Shown: positions 46,646-56,116 of the stretch, one piece after another
Position numbering within the stretch: position 1 is the first letter of the stretch
Layout of the letters: each line of letters starts with the position of its first letter
Assembly: GCF_014648355.1 (NCBI RefSeq)
Contig: NZ_BMQY01000002.1
Coordinates: 704,389 to 768,388 of the forward strand
Length of the DNA: 64,000 nt
Direction of reading: 5' to 3'
Origin: Couchioplanes azureus
GTDB taxonomy: Bacteria; Actinomycetota; Actinomycetes; Mycobacteriales; Micromonosporaceae
Position numbers and translations under genes: made by a program
Notes under the pieces: generated by a model
What the model saw: only the letters and a program-made list of their open reading frames with translations
Told to the model about the DNA's origin: nothing
The model's database searches: none

Positions 46646-48070
46646 TCAAGAGGAAGAATCCGCGAGGGCGGCCAGCAGCTCGTCGCCCATCAGCGAGATC
46701 GGCGGCGCCCCCATGGTCACCACCACGTCGCCGGGCCGGCTGCGGCGCACCACCTCGGCCGGCACGTCCTCCCAGGACGGCACGAACACCTTGCGCTCCG
46801 CCGGCAGGTCGATCGCGGCGGTGAGCGCGACGCCGCCCTCACCCGGGCCGCGGGTCTCGCCCGGCCCGAAGACCTCCATCACGATCACCTCGTCGGCGAT
46901 CGCCAGCCCCTCGGCCAGCTCGGCCTGCAGGTCACGGGTGCGGTACACCCGGTACGGCTGGAACACCACCACCAGCCGCCCGGAGCCCGCCACCTCCCGC
47001 AGGGTGCGCAGCGCCGCCTTGACCGAGGTCGGGTGGTAGGCGTACTCGTCGTAGACCCGCACGCCCGCGACCGTGCCCTTGCGCTCGAAGCGCCGCCGCA
47101 CACCCGGGAAGGACCCGAGCGCCTCGGTGATCTTCTCCAGCGGGATGCCCAGCCGCAGGGCGGTCAGCACCGCGGCGGCGCTGTTGAGCCCCATGTGCCG
47201 GCCGGGCAGCGCGAGCGCGATCTCGCCCAGCGGCTTGCCGTCGAGCGTCGCCTGGTAGCGCACGCCCTGCACGGAGGAGACCACGTCGGTCAGCCGGAGG
47301 TCGGCGTCCTCGCTCTCCCCGTACGTGTAGACGGTCCGGCCCCTGGCGCGCAGCGCCGCGAGGAGGTCCTGCACGCCCTCGTCGTCGGCGCAGGTGACGA
47401 CGAAGCCGTCGGGGTCGGCGAGCTCGGCGAACTCCAGGAACCCCGCTTTGAGCCCGTCCAGGTCTCCCCAGTTGTTGAGGTGGTCGCCCTCGATGTTGGT
47501 GACGATCGAGACGTAGGGCCGGTAGACCAGGAACGACTTGTCGCTCTCGTCGGCCTCGGCCACGAAGTACGAGCCGGTGCCGTGGTGCCCGTTCGAGCCG
47601 GCCGCGGAGATCTCGCCGCCGATGACGAACGACGGGTCCTCGCCGGCGTGCTGCAGGATCACGGTCATGATCGACGTCGTGGTGGTCTTGCCGTGCGTGC
47701 CGGCGACGGCGATGGTGCGCCGGCCGGTCATCGCCGCCGCGAGCGCCTCGGAGCGGTGCAGCACCCGCAGGCCGCGCCGGCGGGCCTCGACGATCTCCAC
47801 GTGGTCCTGCGGGATCGCGGTGGAGTAGACGACGGTGTCGACCCCGTCGAGGTTGGCGGGTTCGTGCGCCATGTGCACCGTGCCGCCGAGCGCGCGCAGG
47901 GCGGTGAGGGCGGGCCACTCGCGCAGCTCGCTTCCCGAGACCGGGACGCCGCGGGTCAGCAGCAGGCGGGCGAGCCCGGCCATCCCGACGCCGCCGATGC
48001 CGATGAGGTGCACGGTGCCCAGGTCCTCGGCGGTCAACCCGCCGGCCGGCTTCAGCTCCGCCGTGTTCAC
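46646..48070 (-). CDS. murC: UDP-N-acetylmuramate-L-alanine ligase
   Basis: A 474-residue Mur ligase adding L-Ala to UDP-MurNAc. The N-terminal Rossmann domain begins LGTVHLIGIGGVGMAGLARL; the ATP loop is AVAGTHGKTTTTS (near residue 117); central motifs include VAEADESDKSF and SIVTNIEGDHLNNW; the C-terminal domain has DEYAYHPTSVKAALRTL and VFQPYRVYRTRDL. Normal length, not fused to another ligase. Start GTG 48070 follows AGGAGAG. It is the last precursor gene before ftsQ. Confidence 0.97.
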   Translation of the reverse strand: MNTAELKPAGGLTAEDLGTVHLIGIGGVGMAGLARLLLTRGVPVSGSELREWPALTALRALGGTVHMAHEPANLDGVDTVVYSTAIPQDHVEIVEARRRGLRVLHRSEALAAAMTGRRTIAVAGTHGKTTTTSIMTVILQHAGEDPSFVIGGEISAAGSNGHHGTGSYFVAEADESDKSFLVYRPYVSIVTNIEGDHLNNWGDLDGLKAGFLEFAELADPDGFVVTCADDEGVQDLLAALRARGRTVYTYGESEDADLRLTDVVSSVQGVRYQATLDGKPLGEIALALPGRHMGLNSAAAVLTALRLGIPLEKITEALGSFPGVRRRFERKGTVAGVRVYDEYAYHPTSVKAALRTLREVAGSGRLVVVFQPYRVYRTRDLQAELAEGLAIADEVIVMEVFGPGETRGPGEGGVALTAAIDLPAERKVFVPSWEDVPAEVVRRSRPGDVVVTMGAPPISLMGDELLAALADSSS

Positions 48071-48098
48071 GCCGTCACTCTCCTGTATCCGAGATGGG

Positions 48099-49208
48099 TC
48101 ATCGGCGGGCGACCGCCTCACACACGAAGTCCAGCAACGCCTCGTCGCCGTCGCGGCGGCCGTAGGCACCCGCCGCGCGGCCCATGGCGGCGAGCCGCTG
48201 CGGGTCGCGGGCCAGTGGGACGACCGTACGCTCGATCCACTCCGGAGTCAGCTCGGCGTTGTCCACGAGCAGCCCGCCGCCGGATTCAACGACCGGCAGG
48301 GCATTACGCTTCTGTTCCTGGTTGCTGTGCGGGTACGGCACGTAGACGGCGGGCATGCCGATGGCCGTGGTCTCGGCGACCGTGATCGCCCCGCCCCGGC
48401 AGAGCATCAGGTCGGCGGCCGCGTACCCGAGCTGCATGTCCGACAGGTACGGCACCACGACGTACGGCACCGGCAGGTCGCTGGGCACCTCGAACGGGTC
48501 GTTGCGACCGCCCTGCACGTGCAGCACCTGGATGCCCGCGTGGGTGATCTTCTTGGCCGCCGCCGCCACCGCCAGGTTGATCGTGCGGGCGCCCGAGGAG
48601 CCGCCGGAGACGAAGAGCACCGGCAGGTCGGGGCGCAGGCCGAAGTGGTGCAGCGCCTGGGGGCGCAGCGCGGCGCGGTCCATCCGGGTGATGGCCGTGC
48701 GCAGCGGCACGCCGACGACCCGGGCGTGGCGCAGCGACTCGACGGCCTTCGGCTGGCTCGGGAAACCCACCGCGACGTTCTTGGTGAACCGCATGCCCAT
48801 CTTGTTGGCCACGCCCGGCGGCACGTTCACCTCGTGGATGACGATGGGCAGCTCGCGCCGCCACGCCGCGAGGTACGCCGGCACCGACACGTACCCGCCG
48901 AAGCCGACCACGACGTCGGCCTGCACCTCGTCGAGGATCTTCCCGGCCGCGGCCGCGGACTTGTACATCCGGTCCGGCGTGCGCAGCAGGTTGAGGTTGA
49001 TCGCGCGCGGCAGCTGGAACGCGGGGATCACCCGCAGGTCGTAGCCGGCCGGCGGGATGAGCTCGTTCTCCATGCCCTTCGGGCTGCCGAGGGTGGTGAT
49101 GCGCACCTCGGGGAAGTGCCGCCGCAAGGCGTCGGCGAAGGCGAGCAGCGGATAGATGTGACCACCGGTGCCACCCCCGGCGAGCACGACAGACCGCAGC
49201 ACACCCAT
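48099..49208 (-). CDS. murG: Lipid II synthase (GlcNAc transferase) MurG
   Basis: A 369-residue GT-B glycosyltransferase that adds GlcNAc to lipid I at the inner membrane face. Glycine loops are VVLAGGGTGGHIYPLLAFAD and LFVSGGSSGARTINLAV, with the donor site LMLCRGGAITVAETTAIGMP and PYPHSNQEQKRNA. ATG 49208 follows GGGGAG by six bases and shares a base with the ftsW stop (TGATG); GTG 49211 is an alternative. Confidence 0.97.
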   Translation of the reverse strand: MGVLRSVVLAGGGTGGHIYPLLAFADALRRHFPEVRITTLGSPKGMENELIPPAGYDLRVIPAFQLPRAINLNLLRTPDRMYKSAAAAGKILDEVQADVVVGFGGYVSVPAYLAAWRRELPIVIHEVNVPPGVANKMGMRFTKNVAVGFPSQPKAVESLRHARVVGVPLRTAITRMDRAALRPQALHHFGLRPDLPVLFVSGGSSGARTINLAVAAAAKKITHAGIQVLHVQGGRNDPFEVPSDLPVPYVVVPYLSDMQLGYAAADLMLCRGGAITVAETTAIGMPAVYVPYPHSNQEQKRNALPVVESGGGLLVDNAELTPEWIERTVVPLARDPQRLAAMGRAAGAYGRRDGDEALLDFVCEAVARR

Positions 49209-50680
49209 CACCGTCTCCCCACACCCCCCTGGTCAGCGGGTGCCCGGTTACCCGGCTTGCGGGCGGAAGGGCGCGACGGACCCGGCCGCCGCGGCGGGGG
49301 GAGCGGCGGCAGCGGAGCCCACACTAGTCGTACCCATCGCGACGGCGGACGGGCATGCAGGGCTCGGGCCGCGTCCGGCTCGGCGCGGGCGAAGGAGGCG
49401 AGGATGCCGACGCCGGCCATCGTCACCACCAGCGCGCTGCCGCCCGCCGAGATCAGCGGCAGCGGCACGCCGGTCAGCGGCAGCAGACCGGTCACGCCGC
49501 CCATGTTGATGACCGCCTGCGCCACCAGCCAGGTCGTGATGCCGGTCGCGACCAGACGGCGGAACGGGTCGCCGACCCGCCGGGCGATCCGGAAGCCCGT
49601 GTACGCGAGCACCGCGAACAGCACCGCGATCACCATGCAGCCGACCACGCCCAGCTCCTCGGCGACCACCGCGTAGATGAAGTCGTTGTCCGCGGCAGGC
49701 AGCCAGTTCCACTTCAGGGCGCCCTTGCCGAGGCCCACGCCGAACCAGCCGCCCTCGTAGATCGCCGAGCGGGCCTGCAGGATCTGGTAACAGAGGTCGG
49801 CGGCGCAGTCCTTCGGCGGGTTCAGCCAGGTGGTGATGCGCAGGAGCCGGTAGTTCGGCTCGCCCTGCGTACCCGAGCCGGCACCGCGGGAGGCCGCCGC
49901 GATCAGCAGGCCGACGCCCGCGAGTCCCAGCACGCCGAGGGCGGCGAAGACCCGGCTCCTCACCCCGGCGGCCCAGAGCAGGCCGACGATCAGCGCCAGC
50001 ACGACCAGCATGGTGCCGAGGTCGTTGTACCCGACCAGGACGAAGAGCAGGCCGACGATCGGGAAGATCGGCATGGACAGTTCCCGCCAGTACCCGAGGT
50101 CGGCGCCCTTGCGCGCGATGATGTCCGCGCCCCAGAGCACGACGCCGACCTTGACAAGCTCGGACGGCTGCAGGCCCACCGGACCGATGTACAGCCAGAG
50201 CAGTTGGGCGCGCAGCGGCCCGAGCGACACACTGCCGTCCGACGCGACGGGAAGAATGCCGACGGCGCCCAGGGCCTGCAGCAGGTCGAGGATGGCCAGG
50301 AGCACGACGGCCACGGCGAGGATGTAGACGCCGAAGAACCGCAGGGTGGTCGCGGGCAGGCGCTGGCAGACCCAGAAGCCCACCAGGCCCAGCACGGCGA
50401 AGACCAGCTGGTTACGGACGGCGCCGAAGGCGCTGCCCTGCTCCGCGTACGCCATGACGCTGGTGGCGGAGAACACCATGGTCAGGCCGATGACCAGCAG
50501 CAGGACGGAACTGGAGATCAACAGGTAGTACGAGGACAGCGGCCGGGCGAGCAGGCCGTGCACCCCGGGCAGCAGCTGCTGGCTCAGCGTCCTGGGCCGC
50601 ACCGGTGACGACGCGGGCTGCACGGTCGCGGCCGGTGAGACGGTGACCGTGGTCCGGGTCTCGGGCTTGTCCTCCCCCAT
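49208..50680 (-). CDS. ftsW: Septal peptidoglycan polymerase FtsW (SEDS)
   Basis: A 490-residue SEDS glycosyltransferase with ten predicted membrane helices. Signature parts are LTMVFSATSVMAYAEQG, GPVGLQPSELVKVGVVLWGA, GYNDLGTMLVVLA, GWFGVGLGKGALKWNWLPAA, DNDFIYAVVAEELGVVG and PLTGVPLPLISAGGSALV. The C-terminal 60 residues are a basic Pro-rich tail. Start is uncertain: ATG 50680, or GTG 50704, which would lie inside the left arm of a 14-bp hairpin. It follows mraY directly; the usual murD between them is missing. Confidence 0.95.
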   Translation of the reverse strand: MGEDKPETRTTVTVSPAATVQPASSPVRPRTLSQQLLPGVHGLLARPLSSYYLLISSSVLLLVIGLTMVFSATSVMAYAEQGSAFGAVRNQLVFAVLGLVGFWVCQRLPATTLRFFGVYILAVAVVLLAILDLLQALGAVGILPVASDGSVSLGPLRAQLLWLYIGPVGLQPSELVKVGVVLWGADIIARKGADLGYWRELSMPIFPIVGLLFVLVGYNDLGTMLVVLALIVGLLWAAGVRSRVFAALGVLGLAGVGLLIAAASRGAGSGTQGEPNYRLLRITTWLNPPKDCAADLCYQILQARSAIYEGGWFGVGLGKGALKWNWLPAADNDFIYAVVAEELGVVGCMVIAVLFAVLAYTGFRIARRVGDPFRRLVATGITTWLVAQAVINMGGVTGLLPLTGVPLPLISAGGSALVVTMAGVGILASFARAEPDAARALHARPPSRWVRLVWAPLPPLPPPRRPGPSRPSARKPGNRAPADQGGVGRR

Positions 50681-50696
50681 GCCCCCATCATGGTGG

Positions 50697-50737
50697 CGCG
50701 ACACGCCACGCCGGGGGTACCGCCGTGGCGTGTCGCG
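50697..50737. terminator. Long hairpin between mraY and ftsW (former murD position)
   Basis: A perfect 14-bp inverted repeat (50697-50710 and 50724-50737), extendable by three pairs past one mismatch, leaves a 5-base loop. It starts seven bases after the mraY stop on the minus strand. No T-run follows. It may terminate or attenuate transcription after mraY, or be a scar at the site where murD normally lies. Confidence 0.6.
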
Positions 50738-50743
50738 GGAGAT

Positions 50744-51841
50744 CTATCCCATGACGCGCAGGAAGTCGCTGTAGAAGAGCCCGAGCCCGATCGCGACGCA
50801 GATGCCGGCGACGATCCAGAAGCGGACCACGATGTTGACCTCGCTCCAGCCCGCCAGCTCGAAGTGGTGCTGCAGCGGCGACATCCGGAAGACCCGTTTG
50901 CCCGTGGTCTTGAACGAGATGATCTGGATGACGACCGACATAGTGATGATCACGAACAGGCCGCCGATAATGATCGACAGCAGCGTGGTCCGGGTCGCGA
51001 TGGCCAGGCCGCCGATGAGACCGCCCAGCCCCAGCGCGCCGGTGTCGCCCATGAAGATCCGCGCCGGCGAGGTGTTCCACCAGAGGAACCCGACGCAGGC
51101 GCCCGCCGCGGCTGCCGCGATCATGGCGACCTCCAGCGGGTCGCGCACCTCGTAGCAGTAACGCCCGGTGTACGCGGTGTCACCGCACCAGTGGCGATAC
51201 TGCCAGAAACCGATCAGCGTGTACGCCCCCAGCACCAGGATCGACGCGCCGGTGGCCAGGCCGTCGAGGCCGTCGGTCAGGTTCACGCCGTTCGACATCG
51301 ACATGATGACGAAGACGAAGACGATGACCGAGCCGACCTTGCCGACGTCGAGGAAGCTGATGTCGCGGATGAACGAGATGTGCTCGCTCGCCACGGTCTG
51401 CCCGTTGGTGCTCTTCCAGAACAGCGCCGCGACGCCGAGGCCCCCGCCGACCAGCAACTGCCCCAGCAGCTTGCCCTTGGCGCTCAGCCCCCCGGAGTGC
51501 CGCTTGCGCACCTTGAGGAAGTCGTCCAGGAAGCCGACCGCGCCGCAGAAGACGAAGAGGCCGAGCAGCACCAGGCCCGTCATGGTCGGTTCGACCTGGG
51601 CGATCTGCTGCTCCGGCAGCGTGGTCAGGGCGACGTGCCCGGCCACGTACGCGAGCACCGTCGCGACGATGAACGCCACGCCGCCCATCGTGGGCGTGCC
51701 CTTCTTGCCCTGGTGGCTGGCCGGTCCGACCGAGCGGATCGGCTGGCCGGCCTTGAGCGCGGTGAACACCCGGATGGCGACCGGGGTGCCGAACAACGAG
51801 ATGATGAACGCGACCGCGGCCGCGACGATGACTGCCCTCAC
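50744..51841 (-). CDS. mraY: Phospho-MurNAc-pentapeptide transferase
   Basis: A 365-residue membrane enzyme making lipid I from UDP-MurNAc-pentapeptide and undecaprenyl phosphate. Ten helices are predicted. Active-site motifs are [20 protein letters not shown] (Asp pair), [31 protein letters not shown] and [16 protein letters not shown]. Start GTG 51841 is preceded by GAGGAGG inside a short upstream frame whose stop overlaps the GTG. Stop is TAG at 50744. Confidence 0.97.
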   Translation of the reverse strand: MRAVIVAAAVAFIISLFGTPVAIRVFTALKAGQPIRSVGPASHQGKKGTPTMGGVAFIVATVLAYVAGHVALTTLPEQQIAQVEPTMTGLVLLGLFVFCGAVGFLDDFLKVRKRHSGGLSAKGKLLGQLLVGGGLGVAALFWKSTNGQTVASEHISFIRDISFLDVGKVGSVIVFVFVIMSMSNGVNLTDGLDGLATGASILVLGAYTLIGFWQYRHWCGDTAYTGRYCYEVRDPLEVAMIAAAAAGACVGFLWWNTSPARIFMGDTGALGLGGLIGGLAIATRTTLLSIIIGGLFVIITMSVVIQIISFKTTGKRVFRMSPLQHHFELAGWSEVNIVVRFWIVAGICVAIGLGLFYSDFLRVMG

Positions 51842-52002
51842 GGGCTTACCTCCTCGGCGGCCGCATGCACGCGCAACGCATCGGCCACCTTCCACGTGCG
51901 GTAGCGCGAACCCTGGACCGGCACCACGTCGTCGGGGCGCGGATCGGCGGCGACGGCCCTGCCTGCGGTGAATCGAATCGCCGTTGGATCGCCCGGCGTC
52001 AT
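51838..52002 (-). pseudogene. Probable murF remnant (C-terminal end only)
   Basis: A 54-codon frame from ATG 52002, five bases after the murE stop, to a TGA overlapping the mraY GTG. It reads [20 protein letters not shown] and then [11 protein letters not shown] near its end. MurF ligases end with a segment of the type PGDVVLVKGSR followed by VADAL, and the position between murE and mraY is exactly where murF belongs. The first 900 or so bases of murF, including the ATP site, are absent. The piece still provides the mraY ribosome binding site. The homology is judged by eye over a short segment. Confidence 0.6.
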
Positions 52003-52007
52003 GCGGA

Positions 52008-53522
52008 TCAAGCGGCACCGCCCGTGCGCCCGGCCAGTGCGGCGGCGAGCTCGATCCGGTCGTCGAACGGCAGCACCGCGCCGTTCACCTCCTGGCCTCG
52101 TTCGTGTCCCTTGCCGAGGACGGCCACGACGGCGCCGGGACCGGCCAGCCGTACCGCCTCGTCGATGGCGGCCCGGCGGCCCGCCACCTCGATGATCTTC
52201 GTCGGCACGCCGGCCTGTTCGGCGCCCTGCCGGACCGCGGCGCGCACCGCGGCCGGATCCTCGGTACGGGGATTATCGTCGGTGATCACCACGATGTCCG
52301 CACCGCGGGCCGCGGCGGCGCCCATCAGCGGCCGCTTGCCCCGGTCCCGGTCGCCGCCGGCGCCGATGACGCAGACCAGCGCCCCGCCGCGGGCCGCGGC
52401 GACCTCGCGCAGGGCGGCCAGCGCCGCCACGACGGCGTCCGGCTTGTGCGCGTAGTCGACGACGCCGGTCACGTCGCCCGGCGAGTGGACCCGCTCGAGG
52501 CGGCCCGGCACACCCGGGCAGGCGGCGATGCCGCGCGCGGCGACCCGCGGGGCGATGCCGGCCGCGACCAGCACGGCGAGCGCGAGCAGCGCGTTGGCGA
52601 CGTTGTGCCGCCCGGGCAGCACCACCCCCGCCGGCACGGCCCCGCCCGGGCCGTGTGCGAGGAACCGCTGCCCGGCGGCGTCGCCCGTGATGCCGGTGGC
52701 GTACCAGGTGGCCGCCGGGTCGCCGGACGCCGAGTAGCCGATGGTGTCCGGCTTGGCGAGCGGTGCGAGCGCCGGATCGTCGGCGTTGAGCACCTCGAAG
52801 CGGCAGCGGCCGTCGAAGAGCTTTGCCTTGGCCGCGAAGTACTCCTCCGCGCTGGCGTGGAAGTCGAGGTGGTCCTGGCCGAAGTTGGTGTACCCGCCGA
52901 CCGTGAAGCGGACGCCGCCGACGCGGCCCAGCGCCAGCGCGTGGCTGGACACCTCCATCACCACCGCGGTGACCCCGCGCTCGACGGCGACGGCCAGCAT
53001 GGCGTGCAGGTCGGTGGCCTCCGGGGTGGTCCGGGCGCTCTTCACCGACAGGTCGCCGAGGCGGGTCTCCACCGTGCCGATCAGCCCGGTGGTCAGCCCG
53101 GCGGCGCGCAGCCCGGCGTCGGCCAGGTACGCCGTGCTGGTCTTGCCCGCCGTGCCGGTCAGGCCGATGACGGTCAGCTTCGCGGACGGGTCGCCGTAGA
53201 CCGCGGAGGCCGTCGTGCCGAGCACCGCCCGCGGATCGGGCACCGACAGCACCGGCAGCCCCGAGGCGGCCGCGGCGTCGCGCCCGGCCGGGTCGGTCAG
53301 CACGGCGGTGGCGCCCGCCCGGGCCGCGGCGCCGGCGAACTCGGCGCCGTGGCGGTGGGTGCCCGGCAGGGCGGCGTACAGATCGCCGGGACGGACCTCG
53401 CCGCTGGCGTGGGTCACGCCGGTGACCGTGGCATCCGCGCCGGCCGGCTCCGCGTCGACCAGCGCCGCGAGGTCGCTCAGCCGCGACGGCCGGGCGGTCT
53501 GGGGACGGGGAATGCCGGACAC
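52008..53522 (-). CDS. murE: UDP-MurNAc-tripeptide ligase (meso-diaminopimelate adding)
   Basis: A 504-residue Mur ligase. ATP loop is [13 protein letters not shown] (near residue 117); [12 protein letters not shown] and the carbamylated-lysine region [14 protein letters not shown] follow; the C-terminal domain has [33 protein letters not shown] and DDNPRTEDP. The DNPR motif selects meso-diaminopimelate, so the wall is of that type. Start GTG 53522. It ends five bases before the murF-like remnant. Confidence 0.97.
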   Translation of the reverse strand: MSGIPRPQTARPSRLSDLAALVDAEPAGADATVTGVTHASGEVRPGDLYAALPGTHRHGAEFAGAAARAGATAVLTDPAGRDAAAASGLPVLSVPDPRAVLGTTASAVYGDPSAKLTVIGLTGTAGKTSTAYLADAGLRAAGLTTGLIGTVETRLGDLSVKSARTTPEATDLHAMLAVAVERGVTAVVMEVSSHALALGRVGGVRFTVGGYTNFGQDHLDFHASAEEYFAAKAKLFDGRCRFEVLNADDPALAPLAKPDTIGYSASGDPAATWYATGITGDAAGQRFLAHGPGGAVPAGVVLPGRHNVANALLALAVLVAAGIAPRVAARGIAACPGVPGRLERVHSPGDVTGVVDYAHKPDAVVAALAALREVAAARGGALVCVIGAGGDRDRGKRPLMGAAAARGADIVVITDDNPRTEDPAAVRAAVRQGAEQAGVPTKIIEVAGRRAAIDEAVRLAGPGAVVAVLGKGHERGQEVNGAVLPFDDRIELAAALAGRTGGAA

Positions 53523-53577
53523 GGCGTCAGACCCTACCCGGTCAGGCGGACCCGGCGGCGAACGCCGTCCGCGTGGC

Positions 53578-56112
53578 TCACTCCTTCCACCGGAACGTCG
53601 GCGGCTTCGTGCCCGACGGCGGTACCCGATAGTGCAGCAGGGCCGAACCCATCATCTTGCTGAAGGCCGGCGCGGCGATGACGCCGCCCGTGCCGTTCGG
53701 GACGTCGGCGAAGACGCCCACGACGAAGCGCGGCTTCTCGGCCGGCGCCATGCCGATGAACGACCCGGCGTTGTGGTTGGTGTACTGGCCGTCGACCAGC
53801 AGGCTGCCCGTGCCGGTCTTGCCGGAGACCCGGTAGCCCTCCACCTTGGCCGCCGTGCCGGTGGCGCCCTTGGAGTCGACGACCGCCTCCATCATCTCGC
53901 GCAGGTCGCGGGCCACCTGGGTGTCGAGCACCCGGTGGGTCTCCGGGGGCGCGGCCGGGGTGACCGTGCCGTCCCGGCCGGAGATGGTGCCCTTGATCAG
54001 GTGCGGCTGGATGTAGACGCCGTCGTTGGCGATGGCGGCGTATCCGGCGGCCATCTGCAGCAGGGTCGCGTCGACGCTGTGGCCGATCGGCACCGAGCCC
54101 CAGGCCGAGCCGCTCCACTCGTCCGGGTGCAGCAGCCGGCCGGACGCCTCGCCGGGCATGCCCTCGTTGGTGGGCCGGCCCAGCCCGAACTTCTGCTGGT
54201 ACTCGTACATCTTCTCCTTGCCCAGCTTCTGGCCGATGCGGATCGAGCCGATGTTGGACGAGTACGCCAGGATCTGCGGGATGCTGAGCTTCGTGCCGTT
54301 CGGGAAGGGATGCGTGTCGGTGAACAGCTTCCCGCCGAGGCGCATCGCCGGCCCGACGGTGATGTCGGTGTTCTTGTCGACGAGCCCTTCCTGCATGGCC
54401 GCGCCGATGGTGAACGCCTTGTGCGTCGAGCCCGGGTCGGAGATCACGCTGGAGACCGCGTCCTCCCGCTCCTTCGGCGTGAAGTCGAACGGCTTCTGCG
54501 CGTTGTACGGCGGGTAGCTGGCCTGCGCCAGCACCTCGCCGGTCTGCACGTCCAGCACGACCGCACCGGCCACCGTCGCGTTGATCTTGTCCATCCGCTG
54601 GCTGAGGTAGCGCTGCACCTCGAACTGCAGGTCCCGGTCGATGGTGAGCTGGATCGACGAACCCGGCGCGGCCGGCGTCTCCCGGCGGTAGCCGCCGGGG
54701 ATCTCCTTGGCGAGGTCGCCGCGGCCGGTCTCGTACACCTTGACGCCGTTGGTGCCGCGCAGCAGCTCGTCGTAGCGGGCCTCGATGCCCTCCAGTCCGG
54801 TGTGGTCCTCGCCGGTGAAGCCGATCAGGTTCGCGGCCAGGTCCGCGCCCGGGACGTCGCGGCGCTCGTCGCGGCGCGACCCGATGCCGGCCAGGTTCAG
54901 CTTCTCGATCTTCTCCGCGACCGCGATGTCGACGCCGCGGGCCAGGAACTCGAAGCGCGAAGCGCCGCCGCCGGGGCGCTTCTTCTTCGCCATGAGCTGC
55001 ACCAGCTCGGACTTCGGCACGCCGAGCAGCGGGGACAGCTGGGCCGCCGCCGCGGCAGGGTCCTGCACCAGCTCGGGGTCGGCGTAGACGTAGCGGGCCT
55101 CGACGCTGTGCGCCAGCACGGCGCCGGAACGGTCCAGGATGCTGCCTCGCGGCGCCGGCAGCACGACCTCGGTCAGCCGGTTCTTCCGCTGCTCCAGCAG
55201 GCTCTGCGCCGCGGCCGGCGAGTCCATGACCTGCAGCACGACCAGCCGTACGCCGATCATGACGAACAGCGAGAGCGCCAGCACCGTGCCCAGCCGAAGC
55301 CGCTTGGCGCTGTTGGCCAGCCGCGGCGGTTCGGCCGCGACGGCCGGCTTCAGGCGGCGTTCGGCGGTCCGCGGCGCGGTGGCGCCGGCCCGGGTCCCGC
55401 CCGAGCGCCGTGGCCCCGGGGCGGCGGCGACGCGGCGGTCCCGTCCCGCCTCCGTGCGCCCCGCGGCGGTCCGGCGCGAGACCGGCCGCCCCCGGCCGGC
55501 ACCCGCGGTCGTGCGTGTCGGCTCACCACGGCCGGCCTGAATCCGCCCGCGGTCCGCCGCACGGCCGCCCCGGCCGGCCTCTCTGCCGCCTCGCCCCGCC
55601 TCTCTGCCGCCTCGGCCGGTCTCCTTGCCGCCTCGGCCGGTCTCCTTGCCGCCTCGGCCGGTCTCTTTGTCGCCTCGGCCGGTCTCCCTGCCGGGGCGGG
55701 CGTCCCGGTCACCGCGGGCATCCCGACCCCGGCCGGTCCCCCGGGTGTCGGCGTCGTCCGCGCCGCGACGGTTGCGCCCGCGCGTGCCCTCCGGAGCGGC
55801 GCCGTCGTTGCGGCCACGCCGCTGCGGCGGCAGGTCCTCGTCGGCGTCACGGCGGCGCTCCGGCGCCGGTCGGCCGCCGTCGAGCACCTGCAGCGACGGC
55901 CGGAAGGGGTCGCTGGTCCGCCCGGCCCGCGGCGAACGGGTGCGCTGGTCACCCTCGCGGACGGTCCGGCCGCGAGGGGTGTAGGCGCGCGCGTCCCCGA
56001 TGCCGCCGAAACCGCGGCCCGGCTCGCCGTCGCCGGGCGTCCGGTCCTGTGCAGAAGCGCCGCGCCGGGGCTGGGAGCCCCGGCGCGGCGTCTCGTCCGA
56101 GCGCGGCGTCAC
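53578..56112 (-). CDS. ftsI: Septal class B penicillin-binding protein with long basic N-terminus
   Basis: An 844-residue transpeptidase, about 200 longer than typical. Residues 1-270 are a disordered Arg/Gly-rich cytosolic tail containing 7-residue repeats ETGRGGK (about residues 143-185). One membrane helix follows (273-295), then the dimerisation domain (PRGSILDRSGAVLAHSVEAR) and the transpeptidase with catalytic Ser562 (STHK), SSN at 618-620 and KTG at 765-767. It cross-links septal wall with FtsW. GTG 56112, four bases after the ftsL stop, is chosen; the upstream frame is open only because it is a shadow of the ftsL repeats. Confidence 0.93.
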   Translation of the reverse strand: MTPRSDETPRRGSQPRRGASAQDRTPGDGEPGRGFGGIGDARAYTPRGRTVREGDQRTRSPRAGRTSDPFRPSLQVLDGGRPAPERRRDADEDLPPQRRGRNDGAAPEGTRGRNRRGADDADTRGTGRGRDARGDRDARPGRETGRGDKETGRGGKETGRGGKETGRGGREAGRGGREAGRGGRAADRGRIQAGRGEPTRTTAGAGRGRPVSRRTAAGRTEAGRDRRVAAAPGPRRSGGTRAGATAPRTAERRLKPAVAAEPPRLANSAKRLRLGTVLALSLFVMIGVRLVVLQVMDSPAAAQSLLEQRKNRLTEVVLPAPRGSILDRSGAVLAHSVEARYVYADPELVQDPAAAAAQLSPLLGVPKSELVQLMAKKKRPGGGASRFEFLARGVDIAVAEKIEKLNLAGIGSRRDERRDVPGADLAANLIGFTGEDHTGLEGIEARYDELLRGTNGVKVYETGRGDLAKEIPGGYRRETPAAPGSSIQLTIDRDLQFEVQRYLSQRMDKINATVAGAVVLDVQTGEVLAQASYPPYNAQKPFDFTPKEREDAVSSVISDPGSTHKAFTIGAAMQEGLVDKNTDITVGPAMRLGGKLFTDTHPFPNGTKLSIPQILAYSSNIGSIRIGQKLGKEKMYEYQQKFGLGRPTNEGMPGEASGRLLHPDEWSGSAWGSVPIGHSVDATLLQMAAGYAAIANDGVYIQPHLIKGTISGRDGTVTPAAPPETHRVLDTQVARDLREMMEAVVDSKGATGTAAKVEGYRVSGKTGTGSLLVDGQYTNHNAGSFIGMAPAEKPRFVVGVFADVPNGTGGVIAAPAFSKMMGSALLHYRVPPSGTKPPTFRWKE
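55575..55695 (-). repeat. 21-bp in-frame repeats in the ftsI N-terminal tail
   Basis: The unit ccgcctcggccggtctcctt plus g recurs about four times with close variants on either side. It encodes ETGRGGK heptapeptides. The frame is maintained. Confidence 0.8.
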
Positions 56113-56116
56113 CGCG

